Origin: Alopecurus myosuroides
Taxonomy: Eukaryota > Streptophyta > Magnoliopsida > Poales > Poaceae
DNA length: 64,000 bases
Assembly: GCA_028641055.1 (NCBI GenBank)
Contig: CM054062.1
Location: 237,038,376 to 237,102,375, forward strand
Direction: 5' to 3'
In this document: one piece after another, positions 10,865-20,399 of the stretch
Position numbering within the stretch: position 1 is the first letter of the stretch
Layout: each line of letters opens with the position of its first letter
Position numbers and translations under genes: made by a program
The notes under the pieces: model-generated
Seen by the model: only the letters and a program-made list of their open reading frames with translations
Told to the model about the DNA's origin: nothing
Databases searched by the model: none

Positions 10865-13800
10865 CTAAGTATAATACGGACGCAGCTGAGCCAGGTTCCA
10901 TGGTCTATCTCTTTCTTGCATAGATGAAGTGGTGTGCGCGGTGTCATTGACTGTAGCCGACTCTTCCCTTGCATCTATCAAATAATATGATCCGTTATGT
11001 AGGTTCCGGCTTATGATAAATGGTCCTTCCCATGGTAGTGATAATTTGTGTTTTCCTTCGTTTGACTGTACCAGACACAGAACCAAATCTCCTTCCTGGA
11101 ATACCCGGGTCTTCACACGCCGGCTGTGATACCTCCGTAGATCTTGCTGATATATGGCTGATCTTTCCAGGGCTTGTTCTCTTTGTTCTTCTAACATATC
11201 TACGGCGTCCTGCCGGGTTTTTTCGTTCTCTACTTCGACGTAAGCTGATACTCTGGGCGAATCGTGAATAATATCACTTGGTAACACTGCTTCCGCACCA
11301 TATACCATGAAAAAGGGGGTCATCTGGGTAGACCTGTTAGGTGTAGTGTTGATACCCCAAACCACAGAAGGTAGTTCTTCGACCCATGAGCCAGCAGCCC
11401 TAACGCAGGGGACTCGCAACCGTGGTTTTAACCCACGAAGCAATTCTTGGTTTGCTCTCTCCACTTGCCCATTGGCCTGCGGGTGAGCCACTGATGCAAC
11501 ATCAAGCCGGATGCCATTGTTGCCACAGAATTTCTCCATCTCGCCAAGAGACATGTTAGTTCCATTGTCGGTGATTATGCTGTGGGGATACCCAAACCGG
11601 TAGATGATCCTTTTCAGGAACTTGACTGTTGTAGCCGCTTCGCAATTAGTAACTGGCATAACCTCAACCCACTTGGTAAACTTGTCAATAGCCACCAAAA
11701 GATGTGTCTTCTTGCATGGTGACATATGGAAGGGACCAACCATGTCCATACCCCAGACGGCGAACGGCCAAGTTAGCGGGATGGTCCTTAATTCCATAGC
11801 CGGTACGTGTGTTTGGCGAGCGTACCTTTGACATCCGTCACATCTCGCTACCAAACGTTCTGCATCTGCCAGAGCTGTAAGCCAGAAAAATCCGTGTCGA
11901 TAAGCTTTAGCCACCAGAGACCTTGTAGATGCATGATGCCCACAGTCGCCTTCGTGTATTTCCTTGAGAATCTGTCGGCCTTCTTCTGGCGCTACGCAGC
12001 GCAAGAAGACTCCTGTTGCGCTTCTCTTGTATAATTCTCCATTGATGATAGAATACCCCTTTGCTCGCCTCAGAATTTGTCTTGCTAATACCTCCTGTTC
12101 TGGTAACTCGCCCCGTGATAGGTAGGCCAGGTATGGCTCTGTCCACTCGGGGATGGCATGTACTGCGGCCACGTATTCCAAATCCGGGTCTTGATTTGCC
12201 AGTTCTTCCTCAGACTCAGTTTTAACTGATGGTCGCCACAACTCGTCCAGGAACACATTAGGTGGAACCGGCTCTCTACGCGAGCCGAGTCTGGCGAGTG
12301 CGTCTGCTGCCTCGTTTTTTCTTCTGTCTATGTGCTCCACCTCATACCCGGAAAAGCACCCGGCAACCCTGTCGACCTCCCTGCGATATGCTGCCATAGT
12401 TGCATCCTTTCTGTCCCAAGTTCCCGATACCTGTTGTACCACAAGATCCGAATCCCCGAAGCATCGTATCCTTTTAATGTTCATTTCCTTGGCTACCTTC
12501 AAACCATGCAACAGGGCCTCATACTCGGCCACGTTGTTTGAGCAATCAAAGTGAATTTGCAGTACGTAACTCAATTTGTCTCCCTTGGGTGATGTCAGCA
12601 CTACTCCAGCTCCTGATCCCTCATATTGCTTTGACCCATCGAAGTGCATGGTCCATGACTCGGATTTTGGAACTGTGGTAGCCATACCTGTATGTGTCCA
12701 GTCGTTAACGAAATCAATTAAAGCTTGGGACTTGATTGCTGACCTGGGCTCGTAGTTTATGTGATAATCTCCCATCTCTATTGCCCACTTGGCTATTCTT
12801 CCCGTCGCGTCCGAGTTTCTGATAATATCCGACATTGGTATTGAGCTGACCACCGTTATAGGATGTTCTTGGAAATACGGCTTCAACTTCCTGCTGGCCA
12901 TGAAGACTCCGAACACCAACTTTTGCCAATGTGGATAGCGCTGCTTTGCTTCTGATAATACTTCACTGACGTAATAAACCGGCCTCTGAACCGGGTAACC
13001 TTTCCCGTCCTCTTTGCGTTCCACGACAACCACTGCGCTAACGGCTCGGGGGCCAGCTGCCACGTATAGCAACATAGGCTCTTTAGGACCCGGCGCCGCT
13101 AGTACTGGTGCTTCAGATAATTGCTTCTTTAGTGCTTCAAACGCTTCATCTGCCTCTTCGTCCCATACGAATTTATCCGATTTTCGCAAGAGCCGATACA
13201 AGGGTATCGCTTTTTCTCCGAGTCTAGATATGAACCGGCTCAAGGCTGCTACACAGCCCGTGAGCTTTTGAACATGCTTCAAGTTCTCCGGCTTTTTCAA
13301 ACTCTGGATTGCCTTGATTTTATCTGGATTTGCCTCAATTCCTCTCTCGGAAACTATGAAGCCGAGTAATTTCCCAGCCGGAACTCCGAACACGCACTTC
13401 GTTGGATTAAGTTTCATCTGGTACCTCCTCAGGTTTTTGAATGTCTCCTTTAGATCGTCGATAAATGTCTCTGCCTTCCTGGTCTTGATGACCACGTCAT
13501 CCACATAAGCATGGACGTTACGTCCGATTTGGTCCTCGAAGCACTTTTGAATACACCGTTGGTAAGTTGCGCCAGCGTTCTTCAACCCAAATGTCATAGT
13601 TTTATAACAAAAGGCCCCAAACGGGGTTATGAATGATGTTTTCTCCCAATCCTCCCTTTTGAGCTTAATCTGATGATACCCGGAATATGCGTCCAGGAAG
13701 CATAACAGATCGCTTCCAGCTACTGCGTCTATAATCTGGTCTATCCTTGGGAGCGCAAACGGATCCTTTGGGCAATGCTTGTTAAGACTAGTGAAGTCAA

Positions 13801-15220
13801 TGCACATCCTCCACTCGTTGGTCTTTTTCATCACCAGAACCGGGTTAGCCAACCAATCCGGGTGAAATACTTCCATGATAAAGCCGGCTGCCAGTAGCCG
13901 AGCGATCTCTTCGCCTATAGCTTTCCTTCTTTCCTCATTCATTTTCCTCAAACCTTGTTTCACGGGCCTGGACTTGGGATCCACATGCAAACTGTGCTCA
14001 GCCAATTCTGTAGGGATACCCGGCATGTCGCTGGGCGTCCAGGCAAACACATCTGCATTCGAGCGAATGAACTCCACGAGCGCTCCCTCCTGCTCTTTTC
14101 CCAGGTTAGACCCTATAGTAAACTGCTTAGTAGAATCCCCTTCGACAAAATCTATCTTCTTGGTGTCTTGCGCTGCCTTGAATTTTGCTCTCTCATCCTC
14201 AGTATTCGGCTTTTTCAAGGCTGTTCTATCGTCCGGGTTTACTTGAGACCGGTAATATTCGAGCTCTTCCTTCCTGCATGCCTGCTCGGCCATAACTGAA
14301 TCTCCTTCGTCGCACTCGGCCGCTATATCCCGGTTCCCATGTATAGTGATGGTCCGTTTAGGACCCGGGATTTTCAGCTGTAAATACACGTAACAAGGCC
14401 TAGCCATGAATTGGGCGTAAGCCGGCCTCCCCAACAGCGCGTGGTAAGGGCTGCGCAGCTTGACCACCTCGAACGTGAGCCACTCCACTCGATAATTATC
14501 CGTCGATTCCCCAAAAGCAACTTCCAAGGTGATCCTTCCCTCGGGGCTCGCTGAGTGACCCGGTACGATCCCGTGAAAGATTGTTGAACTCTTCTGCAGC
14601 TGGGACTCTTTCAGACTCATCCGTAAGAAGGTCTCCCAGTAAAGGATGTTGATGCTACTTCCACCGTCCATCAGGACCTTCTTCAGCTCGTAACCATTAA
14701 CCTGTGGAGCGACCACCAACGCCAAGACTCCTGGACGCTCCACCTTTTCCGGATGATCTCTTCTACTCCACGTTATCTCTTGTTCTGCCCATCTAAGGTA
14801 TCCCGGCGCGGCTGATGAAACCGAATTTGCCGCTTGCTTTGATGTCTCTTTGTTCCTGCTAGAAGTTCCTGTAGTATGCACATGATATTGTCCTTTTAAG
14901 TTAGTCGTTCGTACCGTGTCGACGAAGGTATTGATCCGACCGATCGTCAATATAAATCCGGACTCGAGGTGATCCGATTCTGGCCCCCGGCCGGGATCGT
15001 CCACCGACTTTTCTTCTTCGTGGTCGATGTAGATTTCGCCAACGACAAGATCCTCCATGCCCTTCCGAGCTTCTCCCGTGATGTAAACACCTTTGGACGC
15101 AGGCCCCACGGTGGGCGCCAACTGTCGTGGGATAATCACGGCAGATGTTACCAGGGGTAACTGATCTTGGGGCAAGTCGACAAAGGCGTTCGGGAGAGGG
15201 TTTAGCTCAAAGGAAGACAT
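10865..15220 (-). CDS. Tat-lineage Pol polyprotein (PR-RT-RNH-aRNH-INT), no Gag
   Basis: Start chosen at ATG 15220-15218 (1451 residues). The frame is open further up to 15382, but that part contains the TATA box. Visible parts: protease MDGGSSINIL (about residue 184); reverse transcriptase with FLDAYSGYHQI and YVDD (572-575); gypsy RNase H (about 710-820); a second, archaeal-type RNase H with D861, E899, D923 and D973; integrase with an HHCC zinc site (H1089...C1127, C1130) and D1159, D1218, E1254 (D35E spacing); C-terminal domain ending PWNLAQLRPYYT. No capsid region and no CCHC knuckle precede the protease; only about 150 residues do. No stops or frameshifts are present, so enzyme functions may be intact while Gag must come from elsewhere. 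Confidence 0.93.
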   Translation of the reverse strand: MSSFELNPLPNAFVDLPQDQLPLVTSAVIIPRQLAPTVGPASKGVYITGEARKGMEDLVVGEIYIDHEEEKSVDDPGRGPESDHLESGFILTIGRINTFVDTVRTTNLKGQYHVHTTGTSSRNKETSKQAANSVSSAAPGYLRWAEQEITWSRRDHPEKVERPGVLALVVAPQVNGYELKKVLMDGGSSINILYWETFLRMSLKESQLQKSSTIFHGIVPGHSASPEGRITLEVAFGESTDNYRVEWLTFEVVKLRSPYHALLGRPAYAQFMARPCYVYLQLKIPGPKRTITIHGNRDIAAECDEGDSVMAEQACRKEELEYYRSQVNPDDRTALKKPNTEDERAKFKAAQDTKKIDFVEGDSTKQFTIGSNLGKEQEGALVEFIRSNADVFAWTPSDMPGIPTELAEHSLHVDPKSRPVKQGLRKMNEERRKAIGEEIARLLAAGFIMEVFHPDWLANPVLVMKKTNEWRMCIDFTSLNKHCPKDPFALPRIDQIIDAVAGSDLLCFLDAYSGYHQIKLKREDWEKTSFITPFGAFCYKTMTFGLKNAGATYQRCIQKCFEDQIGRNVHAYVDDVVIKTRKAETFIDDLKETFKNLRRYQMKLNPTKCVFGVPAGKLLGFIVSERGIEANPDKIKAIQSLKKPENLKHVQKLTGCVAALSRFISRLGEKAIPLYRLLRKSDKFVWDEEADEAFEALKKQLSEAPVLAAPGPKEPMLLYVAAGPRAVSAVVVVERKEDGKGYPVQRPVYYVSEVLSEAKQRYPHWQKLVFGVFMASRKLKPYFQEHPITVVSSIPMSDIIRNSDATGRIAKWAIEMGDYHINYEPRSAIKSQALIDFVNDWTHTGMATTVPKSESWTMHFDGSKQYEGSGAGVVLTSPKGDKLSYVLQIHFDCSNNVAEYEALLHGLKVAKEMNIKRIRCFGDSDLVVQQVSGTWDRKDATMAAYRREVDRVAGCFSGYEVEHIDRRKNEAADALARLGSRREPVPPNVFLDELWRPSVKTESEEELANQDPDLEYVAAVHAIPEWTEPYLAYLSRGELPEQEVLARQILRRAKGYSIINGELYKRSATGVFLRCVAPEEGRQILKEIHEGDCGHHASTRSLVAKAYRHGFFWLTALADAERLVARCDGCQRYARQTHVPAMELRTIPLTWPFAVWGMDMVGPFHMSPCKKTHLLVAIDKFTKWVEVMPVTNCEAATTVKFLKRIIYRFGYPHSIITDNGTNMSLGEMEKFCGNNGIRLDVASVAHPQANGQVERANQELLRGLKPRLRVPCVRAAGSWVEELPSVVWGINTTPNRSTQMTPFFMVYGAEAVLPSDIIHDSPRVSAYVEVENEKTRQDAVDMLEEQREQALERSAIYQQDLRRYHSRRVKTRVFQEGDLVLCLVQSNEGKHKLSLPWEGPFIISRNLHNGSYYLIDAREESATVNDTAHTTSSMQERDRPWNLAQLRPYYT
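15102..15121 (-). promoter_or_regulatory. Primer binding site of the Tat element
   Basis: Just inside the 5' LTR the minus strand reads GTTGGCGCCCACCGTGGGGC, the form of primer site common in Tat-lineage elements. I did not assign the tRNA. The pol frame is open straight through this site. Confidence 0.75.
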
Positions 15221-15599
15221 GATACAACTTGATCTGATAGCCGGCAATCGAAGTCGCCGGTTCTCTATTCTCGATACAATAACTCGATTAGGGTTTACAC
15301 TGGATACTCGATACCACCCGATATTGTTAGGGTTCTTAGATCTCTCTCTCAAACTATACCCGGGGGTCGGTTTATATAACACCCGTACCCCCTAGCTTTT
15401 TCTACAAGGCACACCCGGGTCCTACCCAGACACGGCGTGCTAACTCTAACTTTCCTTTACACCATCCCTAATCCGGATCACTAGGCCCACGAACTTGGGC
15501 CTCCACAAACATCTTTATCATTAATCGGATCCTGCACACCATCCTTTGGGCCGGGTTACTTCCCGGAGCCTGGCATACCGGGTTAGTATCCCCCCATCA
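15123..15599 (-). repeat. 5' LTR of the Tat element
   Basis: 477 bp and nearly identical to 4966-5442, with two substitutions found by eye (cacagg/caaagg and ctgacagc/ctgatagc). TATATAAA lies at 15371-15378 on the minus strand, so transcription should start shortly downstream, upstream of the ATG at 15220. Confidence 0.93.
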
Positions 15600-18237
15600 A
15601 GGGGTTATTGCAAATAAGCGACAGCGGGCTGCACTAACCAACTACAGAGAGATACTACCACTTCCGGCTAACAGAAAGAAGATAAGATCGAGTATTGTAA
15701 CCAACTGAAAGATAACTTCAAACAAACCCATCCTGGATCTCGCCCCTTATCCGAAGAAGCAATCCGAGGATAACTCACACAGTTGGATTAATGATGGTTC
15801 AGATTATTGTGTCAATAAGCCTATTACTAGTCAAGTTGTTAATCATTGGGTGTAAGATTGTTAATCATTACGTTTAAGTTGTCCTGAGTACTTGTTAGCC
15901 AGTACTTTCACCAAGTAATCCATAACCGCGGAAAACACGGCTTCTCGAGAAGATTATCCCTGCAGGGTTGCACCAATTTGGCCGTACACGTAAGAATAAC
16001 CCGCCAGACGGGGGATCAACCCACCAAGCGAGGTACTCAACACAACTCAACTCTTCTTCGCATCAAGCCCAAAGCACCACGTGCTGTGCGTGCGCGGCTA
16101 ATCGAGCCCCACGAAGAAAAGGGGACCCTCATAGCACTGGAAGACCACGCCGCCCTAAATGCCGACTACAAAAGTTCCACCCTGGCCTGGGCTCGCAAGA
16201 TCATGCATGCAGCAAATGGAAAGCCCGAACTACGTGTGGCGATTTGGACGAGATGCGAATCGAATCAAATTGAGGGGGGCGCCCATACTCGCTTCCCACA
16301 TGCGGTTAGTGCGCTCATCATGGATCAGTAGACAAGACCCTTTTCCTATTAGGGTCGACACTAGCAGGCCTCAAAACCACCTTGGGCCTCCTGCCGGTGC
16401 CTTATCATCAAATTATTATTACCATTAGCATTAACAGGATTGATTGATTAACATCGAGCCCCTAGAACGATATATAACAAAAGAAGTAACCGACAACAGA
16501 CTCGAGCAAAAGCAACCCTAAGCATGCAGCTACGACACGAAGGCCAACGAGGTAGACAAACAACAGTTAATAGGAAGTGGAAGGAAAAAGGCTATATCAT
16601 GGCTGCAAGGTAAACATATAATAGGATCGAGACACAAGCATCGAATCAACAGGCTAGAATAAGAACAACGGAAAGAATCGGTAACAAGTGATGAAGGCAA
16701 CCATTTGGCAGCAAGTGAGTATACTTGCCTGGAATCCAGCAAGTAGAGGTACATCCACAGAACTTGTCGTTGCTCACATCATCTCAACGTCCTATCCGGG
16801 AAGAAGCAACGAACCTCGAACAAACACCGGATGCAACAATTACTTCTACGGCAAAGATCCAGCATGATCCTATTTTATATGCATGGCATGGCAAGATGCA
16901 ACAGGGGAAACAACTTAAGCAATTTAATCGGAACCGGAGTCCGGAGAAATAGGAATTGGTTCAAGTTGTTTATCTAACCATCAATTTAATTGTTGTTTAG
17001 CATGGCAAACAATAAATAGGCGAGTTAAGCGATATTAAATGGAATAGGGCAACAATTGAATTAAATACTCCAACACATTCCATATTTATTTATTATGTGA
17101 ACATACATAACACTACTATAAATGCAACATGCAAGGTGCAAACATGAACATGGATGGCATGAACAGATTAAGTGCATTTTTCTGGTATGAAAACGGATTT
17201 TATTTGCTGGATTTGGAATTAAAATGAGCAAGTTATCAAATTAGCAATTTTAATGCATTAATTAAGAAATAGTTGTTTTCAGCAATTTAAATTATTCAAA
17301 ACAGAAAACAAAGTTGATATTTGCAAGGTTTAGAGAATTTTGATTCGAAAACATATTTTATTTTTCAAATTTGGAGTTAAAATGAATTAGTTATGATTTA
17401 TGCAATTAAATTAATTTAAATTGAGCCGGAAGCCCAACATTTAATTTAGGAGGTTCGAGTTATTTATTTACCCATCAAGATTAAATTTTGTTTAACATGG
17501 AGTGACAAGGGTATAGATGAGATACACAATTTAAATGGAACCGGGACAATATTTAATTATCCCAACTCATTCCATATTAATTATTAGGTGATATTATTAT
17601 ACCCCGAAACCCACAAGATGCAATGCAAACATGATGCGATGACATTTTAAATATAGTTGATATGTTATAGAAAATAGGCATAGGTACAGGGGTTTTAGGG
17701 TTTGGGTTCGCACGTTGGAAAGAGATCTTCGGATCACGCCGGTGTCGTTGGTGCGTGGAGGAAGTAGACTTTCGTAGAGGAAGTAGACGGGGTAGTGGAA
17801 GTAGTCGACGTCGTTGTAGTAGGGGAAGTAGTCGACGTCGAGGAAGTAGTCAAAGTAATCGTTCTTATTCCGTAAATGAAGTAGTCGTCGGAGAACCGCA
17901 ACATCATCTTCGGGGTTGATGGCGATCTTGGTGGTCTCGGTCTTCACGGCACGCACGTTGGCAGCCAACGCAAAACGGACACGGTGGCGGGTTGTGGTCG
18001 AGGTTCTCGTCGCATCCGTGTAGTGGATCTTGGCGGTTCCGGTCTTCATGGCGCGCACGAAGGCGACCAACACATGGCGGACCCGATGAAGATCATGTCA
18101 AGGTTCCGGTCTTCGGGGTCGGGGTGTTCTTGTCGATGCGGTTCATGCATTGTCATCGTAGTCTTTCAAGCGTCATGTTGTCGTGGTCGGATCTTGTCGA
18201 CGGACATGGACACGGGAACTTGTCAGGGTCATCGTCA

Positions 18238-18873
18238 TTAGGCATCAGCCATGTCTTCGTCAAGTCCCAGGGTGAAAACGAGTCGCGGCATCTGTCGGCG
18301 CCAGGAGAAGCTGACAACGATCCTTCGGTACAGCGGGCGGTCCTCCCTCTCCGCAATGGCAGGGGTGGCCATGTGCTGCAGGAAGGCGTGCGTGTCGGGG
18401 GGCTTGGTCGCCTCCAGGATGAGTACGCAGGCACCAGGCCAGGTCGGCGGGGTTCTTCATCTATCGGCGGTCCACCGGGAACACGTCGGCGACCGCGTCC
18501 ATGACGAACTTGGCCGGATCAAGCAGCACCTGAGCGCGGGCGGCATCTCCGCGCGCAGCGCGTCGGCCTCCTTGCGCCGCGCGGCCACGAAGCCGAAGAA
18601 GGCCGCGGAGTCCATTTTGGCGCAGAGCGCCCTGAGGCTCTCGGCGAGGCCCGCGGAGTCCTCTGAGACGGACGACCCCTCGCCGGCTGCGGCGACGGAG
18701 TCGAGCTGCTGGAGCGCGCGCGAGACGGAGCTTTCGATGGAGAGCTCGCGGCGGCGGGGCAGAGCTCGGGCCGGAGGCGGCGACGACGGCCTCGTCGTCG
18801 ACGGAGGGGACGAGGGGAGCGCGGTAGTGCGTGGCCTGGCTGCCGGAGACGAGGCGCGGCCGTCGGCGGCCAT
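18238..18873 (-). pseudogene. Captured FRIGIDA-like gene fragment inside an LTR
   Basis: Read on the minus strand, an ATG at 18873 opens a frame with SVSRALQQLDSV and then LCAKMDSAAFFGF and ARRKEADALRAEMP, a signature of plant FRIGIDA-like proteins (nuclear coiled-coil factors linked to flowering-time control). Similarity continues in another frame (FVMDAVADVFPVDRR, stop near 18461) and again in a third (ACVLILEA, then DTHAFLQH...LYRRIVVSFSWRRQMPRL) to about 18238. At least two frameshifts and one stop break it. The piece between LILEA and DTHAF looks shorter than in the family. It lies inside the solo LTR E3a and is absent from the same place in the two other copies. No intron is evident. 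Confidence 0.8.
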
Positions 18874-19240
18874 GGCCGGAGGAGCAGGAGGGGAAGAGAG
18901 GCGCTCGGGCGCGTGAGGGGGCTCGGGGAAGGAGGCGCCAGAGGAGCTTGGCGGCGGGGCGATCCGGCCGGAGAACGGGGAGGCAGAAAGGGAGGAGGAC
19001 GGGGCGGCGCCGGCGAAGGAGAGGACGCAGGCGGGGGAGCGCCTCGCGCTGGCGGCCGCGTGCGGGAGGAACGAGGGATTTCTCCCGTGCGTGTGTCGTT
19101 CGCTGCGGTTTGGGGATCGCTCGATCCCTTTTTTTTTTACCGTGCGTGAGTGCGTGTGTGGTGTGCGTTGGGTGTCTGTGCGTGCGTGAGGGTTCTGGTG
19201 TGGTGTGCGTGCGTGCTAGGCTAGGGTTAGCTAGGTGGGG
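18874..19240. other. GC-rich, purine-rich part of E3a
   Basis: Strongly GC-rich, G/A-rich on the plus strand, next to the FRIGIDA-like piece. It may be upstream or 5'UTR sequence captured with that gene, or the LTR's own leader. Long frames here on both strands are composition artefacts with no recognisable domain. Confidence 0.4.
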
Positions 19241-19984
19241 TGGCCGGCTGGGCCTTGGCCTGGCTGCCCCCCAATCCTTTTTTTTCCAGAAAACAAAAGA
19301 AGAGGCAACGGGAGCTCAAAAAAAATAGAAAAATGCAGATTTTGAGAAATAGAAAAAAAATAAAATAGAGTTTACATGCCATGAATGATGCACAAGGATA
19401 CGAGAAGAAAAAAAAACAAACAACACACAAAACCACTAGGGGGAAAACCCGGCCGTTACAAAACCTATCATTCTTTTGCACAAAACACCGATGTTTGGGG
19501 TAATTACTTGCACAAAACACAAAATACGTTTTAAGAGGTAATTAACTATCTTGCCACACGCAGGACACCAAAATATATACAAAGATAAGTATGTTCTAAA
19601 TACTCTATCTTTGTACAAGATGTTTTATGATGTCTTTTGCAAATTTCTAGTAAAAATAATTATCTGTCTAAAGGCCAAGAGGCCACGGTGACGTCCCATT
19701 TGGTCAAAAAAAAAGGTTGTCAAAAGTTATGTACATGAAAATAATCATGCTCTCTATCCGGAAGTCTAACTTGTTTGGTGCCGGTTAGTTAATTATCTCT
19801 AAAAATAATCATGAAAATAACCAGACAGTTAATTACCTCTCAAAACGTATTTTGTGTTCTGTGCAAGTAATTACCCCAAACATTGGTGTTTTGTGCAAAA
19901 AAATGCTAGGGTTGTGGTTTGGTGCAACAAAGTCCCCAATAGTTGGTGTTATGTGCAATTTCCTCATACGTTTATGACGTATCA

Positions 19985-20353
19985 GACACCACTAGTGAAC
20001 CTATGAACCCCGGTCCATTTTCCTACACTGTTAAACAAACCACTACAATTTCCTGCTTTCTTTACTTACTGCAAGCATACACTATTTCCACACAATACGT
20101 CTAATCTCTATTTTCAGCAAGACCGGTGATATTGACAACCTCACTGTACCGTTGGGACAAAGTATTTTGGTTGTGTTGTGTGCAGGTTCCGCGTTGTTGC
20201 TGACACCGGTGAGGTGCATCACCACCGTCAGCGGCATCAACCTTCCAAAGATCCTCTTTCTCCTGCTGGATTGATAACCTTGGTTCTTAACTGAGGGAAA
20301 TTTTACCGCTGCACTCATCACACCCTCCTCTTAGGGTTCCCAACGCACCATCA
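19985..20353 (+). repeat. Inverted fragment of an Athila-type LTR
   Basis: This segment is similar, in reverse complement, to 2845-3235 (the primer-site end of the E2 LTR). It begins directly after the ...CGTATCA end of E2 and finishes ...CGCACCATCA. Two related LTR pieces therefore meet head to head. The copy is clearly diverged from the E2 LTR. Confidence 0.75.
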
Positions 20354-20374
20354 ACGTTTGCATCAAAGAATTTC

Positions 20375-20392
20375 TGGCACCTTTGTCGGGGA
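20375..20392 (+). promoter_or_regulatory. Degenerate primer binding site (tRNA-Asp type)
   Basis: TGGCACCTTTGTCGGGGA resembles the Athila primer site with several changes and lies 21 bases after the LTR fragment ending at 20353. It shows that the fragment is a plus-strand 5' LTR end. The following sequence from 20400 is in the opposite orientation. Confidence 0.6.
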
Positions 20393-20399
20393 TTCAAAG

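Larger units (their letters stand above)
4966..15599 (-). mobile_element. Full-length Tat-lineage Ty3/gypsy retrotransposon with antisense gene
   Basis: A complete 10.6 kb element with 477-bp LTRs (4966-5442 and 15123-15599) and a perfect 5-bp duplication AGGGG (4961-4965 and 15600-15604). The unoccupied version of the site can be seen in the related copy near 36766. The LTRs differ at two positions I could find (about 0.4%), so insertion was recent. Minus-strand order: 5' LTR, primer site, protease, RT, RNase H, second RNase H, integrase, then a ~1.1 kb spacer and a convergent plus-strand gene, then 3' LTR. A second archaeal-type RNase H and an antisense ORF are known for the Tat lineage. 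A gag gene is absent. Confidence 0.93.
4478..19460. mobile_element. E3a: ~4.3 kb solo-LTR-like gypsy element, split by a Tat element
   Basis: It begins TGTGACGCCCCGAGATCGGG and ends CCCGGCCGTTACA, with 5-bp target duplications AAACC at 4473-4477 and 19461-19465. Removing the nested Tat element leaves about 4344 bp. Two relatives are at 36284-40438 and 47501-52989. No polyprotein, primer site or internal direct repeat is visible, so each copy is best read as a solo LTR (or LTR-only derivative). Sequence 15605-17690 is non-coding and AT-rich in its right half; 17700-19240 is GC-rich and includes a captured FRIGIDA-like fragment. TG...CA orientation is ambiguous; the minus strand starts TGTAACGGCC. 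Confidence 0.75.
4421..19965. mobile_element. Mutator-type MITE, split by nested retroelements
   Basis: The termini are inverted: gaggaaattgcacataacac at 4421 and its complement ending at 19965. They are flanked by a perfect 9-bp duplication ATACGTTTA (4412-4420 and 19966-19974), the size expected for Mutator-superfamily elements. Terminal inverted repeats extend about 145 bp: left arm 4421-4477 plus 19466 to about 19550, right arm about 19820-19965. Without the nested insertion the element is only 557 bp (4421-4477 plus 19466-19965). No transposase is present, so it is a non-autonomous MULE/MITE that could fold into a long hairpin. Confidence 0.85.
1..19984 (-). mobile_element. E2: Athila-lineage Ty3/gypsy retrotransposon, partial, with nested insertions
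   Basis: Read on the minus strand, the element runs from an LTR (19984-19975 plus 4420-2845) through a primer site (2816-2833) and a short leader into decayed gag/protease (about 2500-1760) and then ~1.8 kb of non-coding 3' sequence that leaves the window. The PBS matches the 3' end of plant tRNA-Asp, as in Athila-lineage elements. There is no reverse transcriptase or integrase and most of gag is missing, so the copy is non-autonomous or deleted. Its LTR is interrupted by the nested block 4421-19965. The 3' LTR is not in the window. Lineage is inferred from the PBS, the LTR termini and the similarity of gag/protease to E1; I did not match it to a named family. Confidence 0.75.

Noticed and set aside
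18251..19328. Long plus-strand frames (221 and 165 codons) in the GC-rich block
   Set aside because: They lie opposite or beside the FRIGIDA-like fragment, have Arg/Gly/Ala-rich composition and show no domain. They are shadows of GC-rich sequence.
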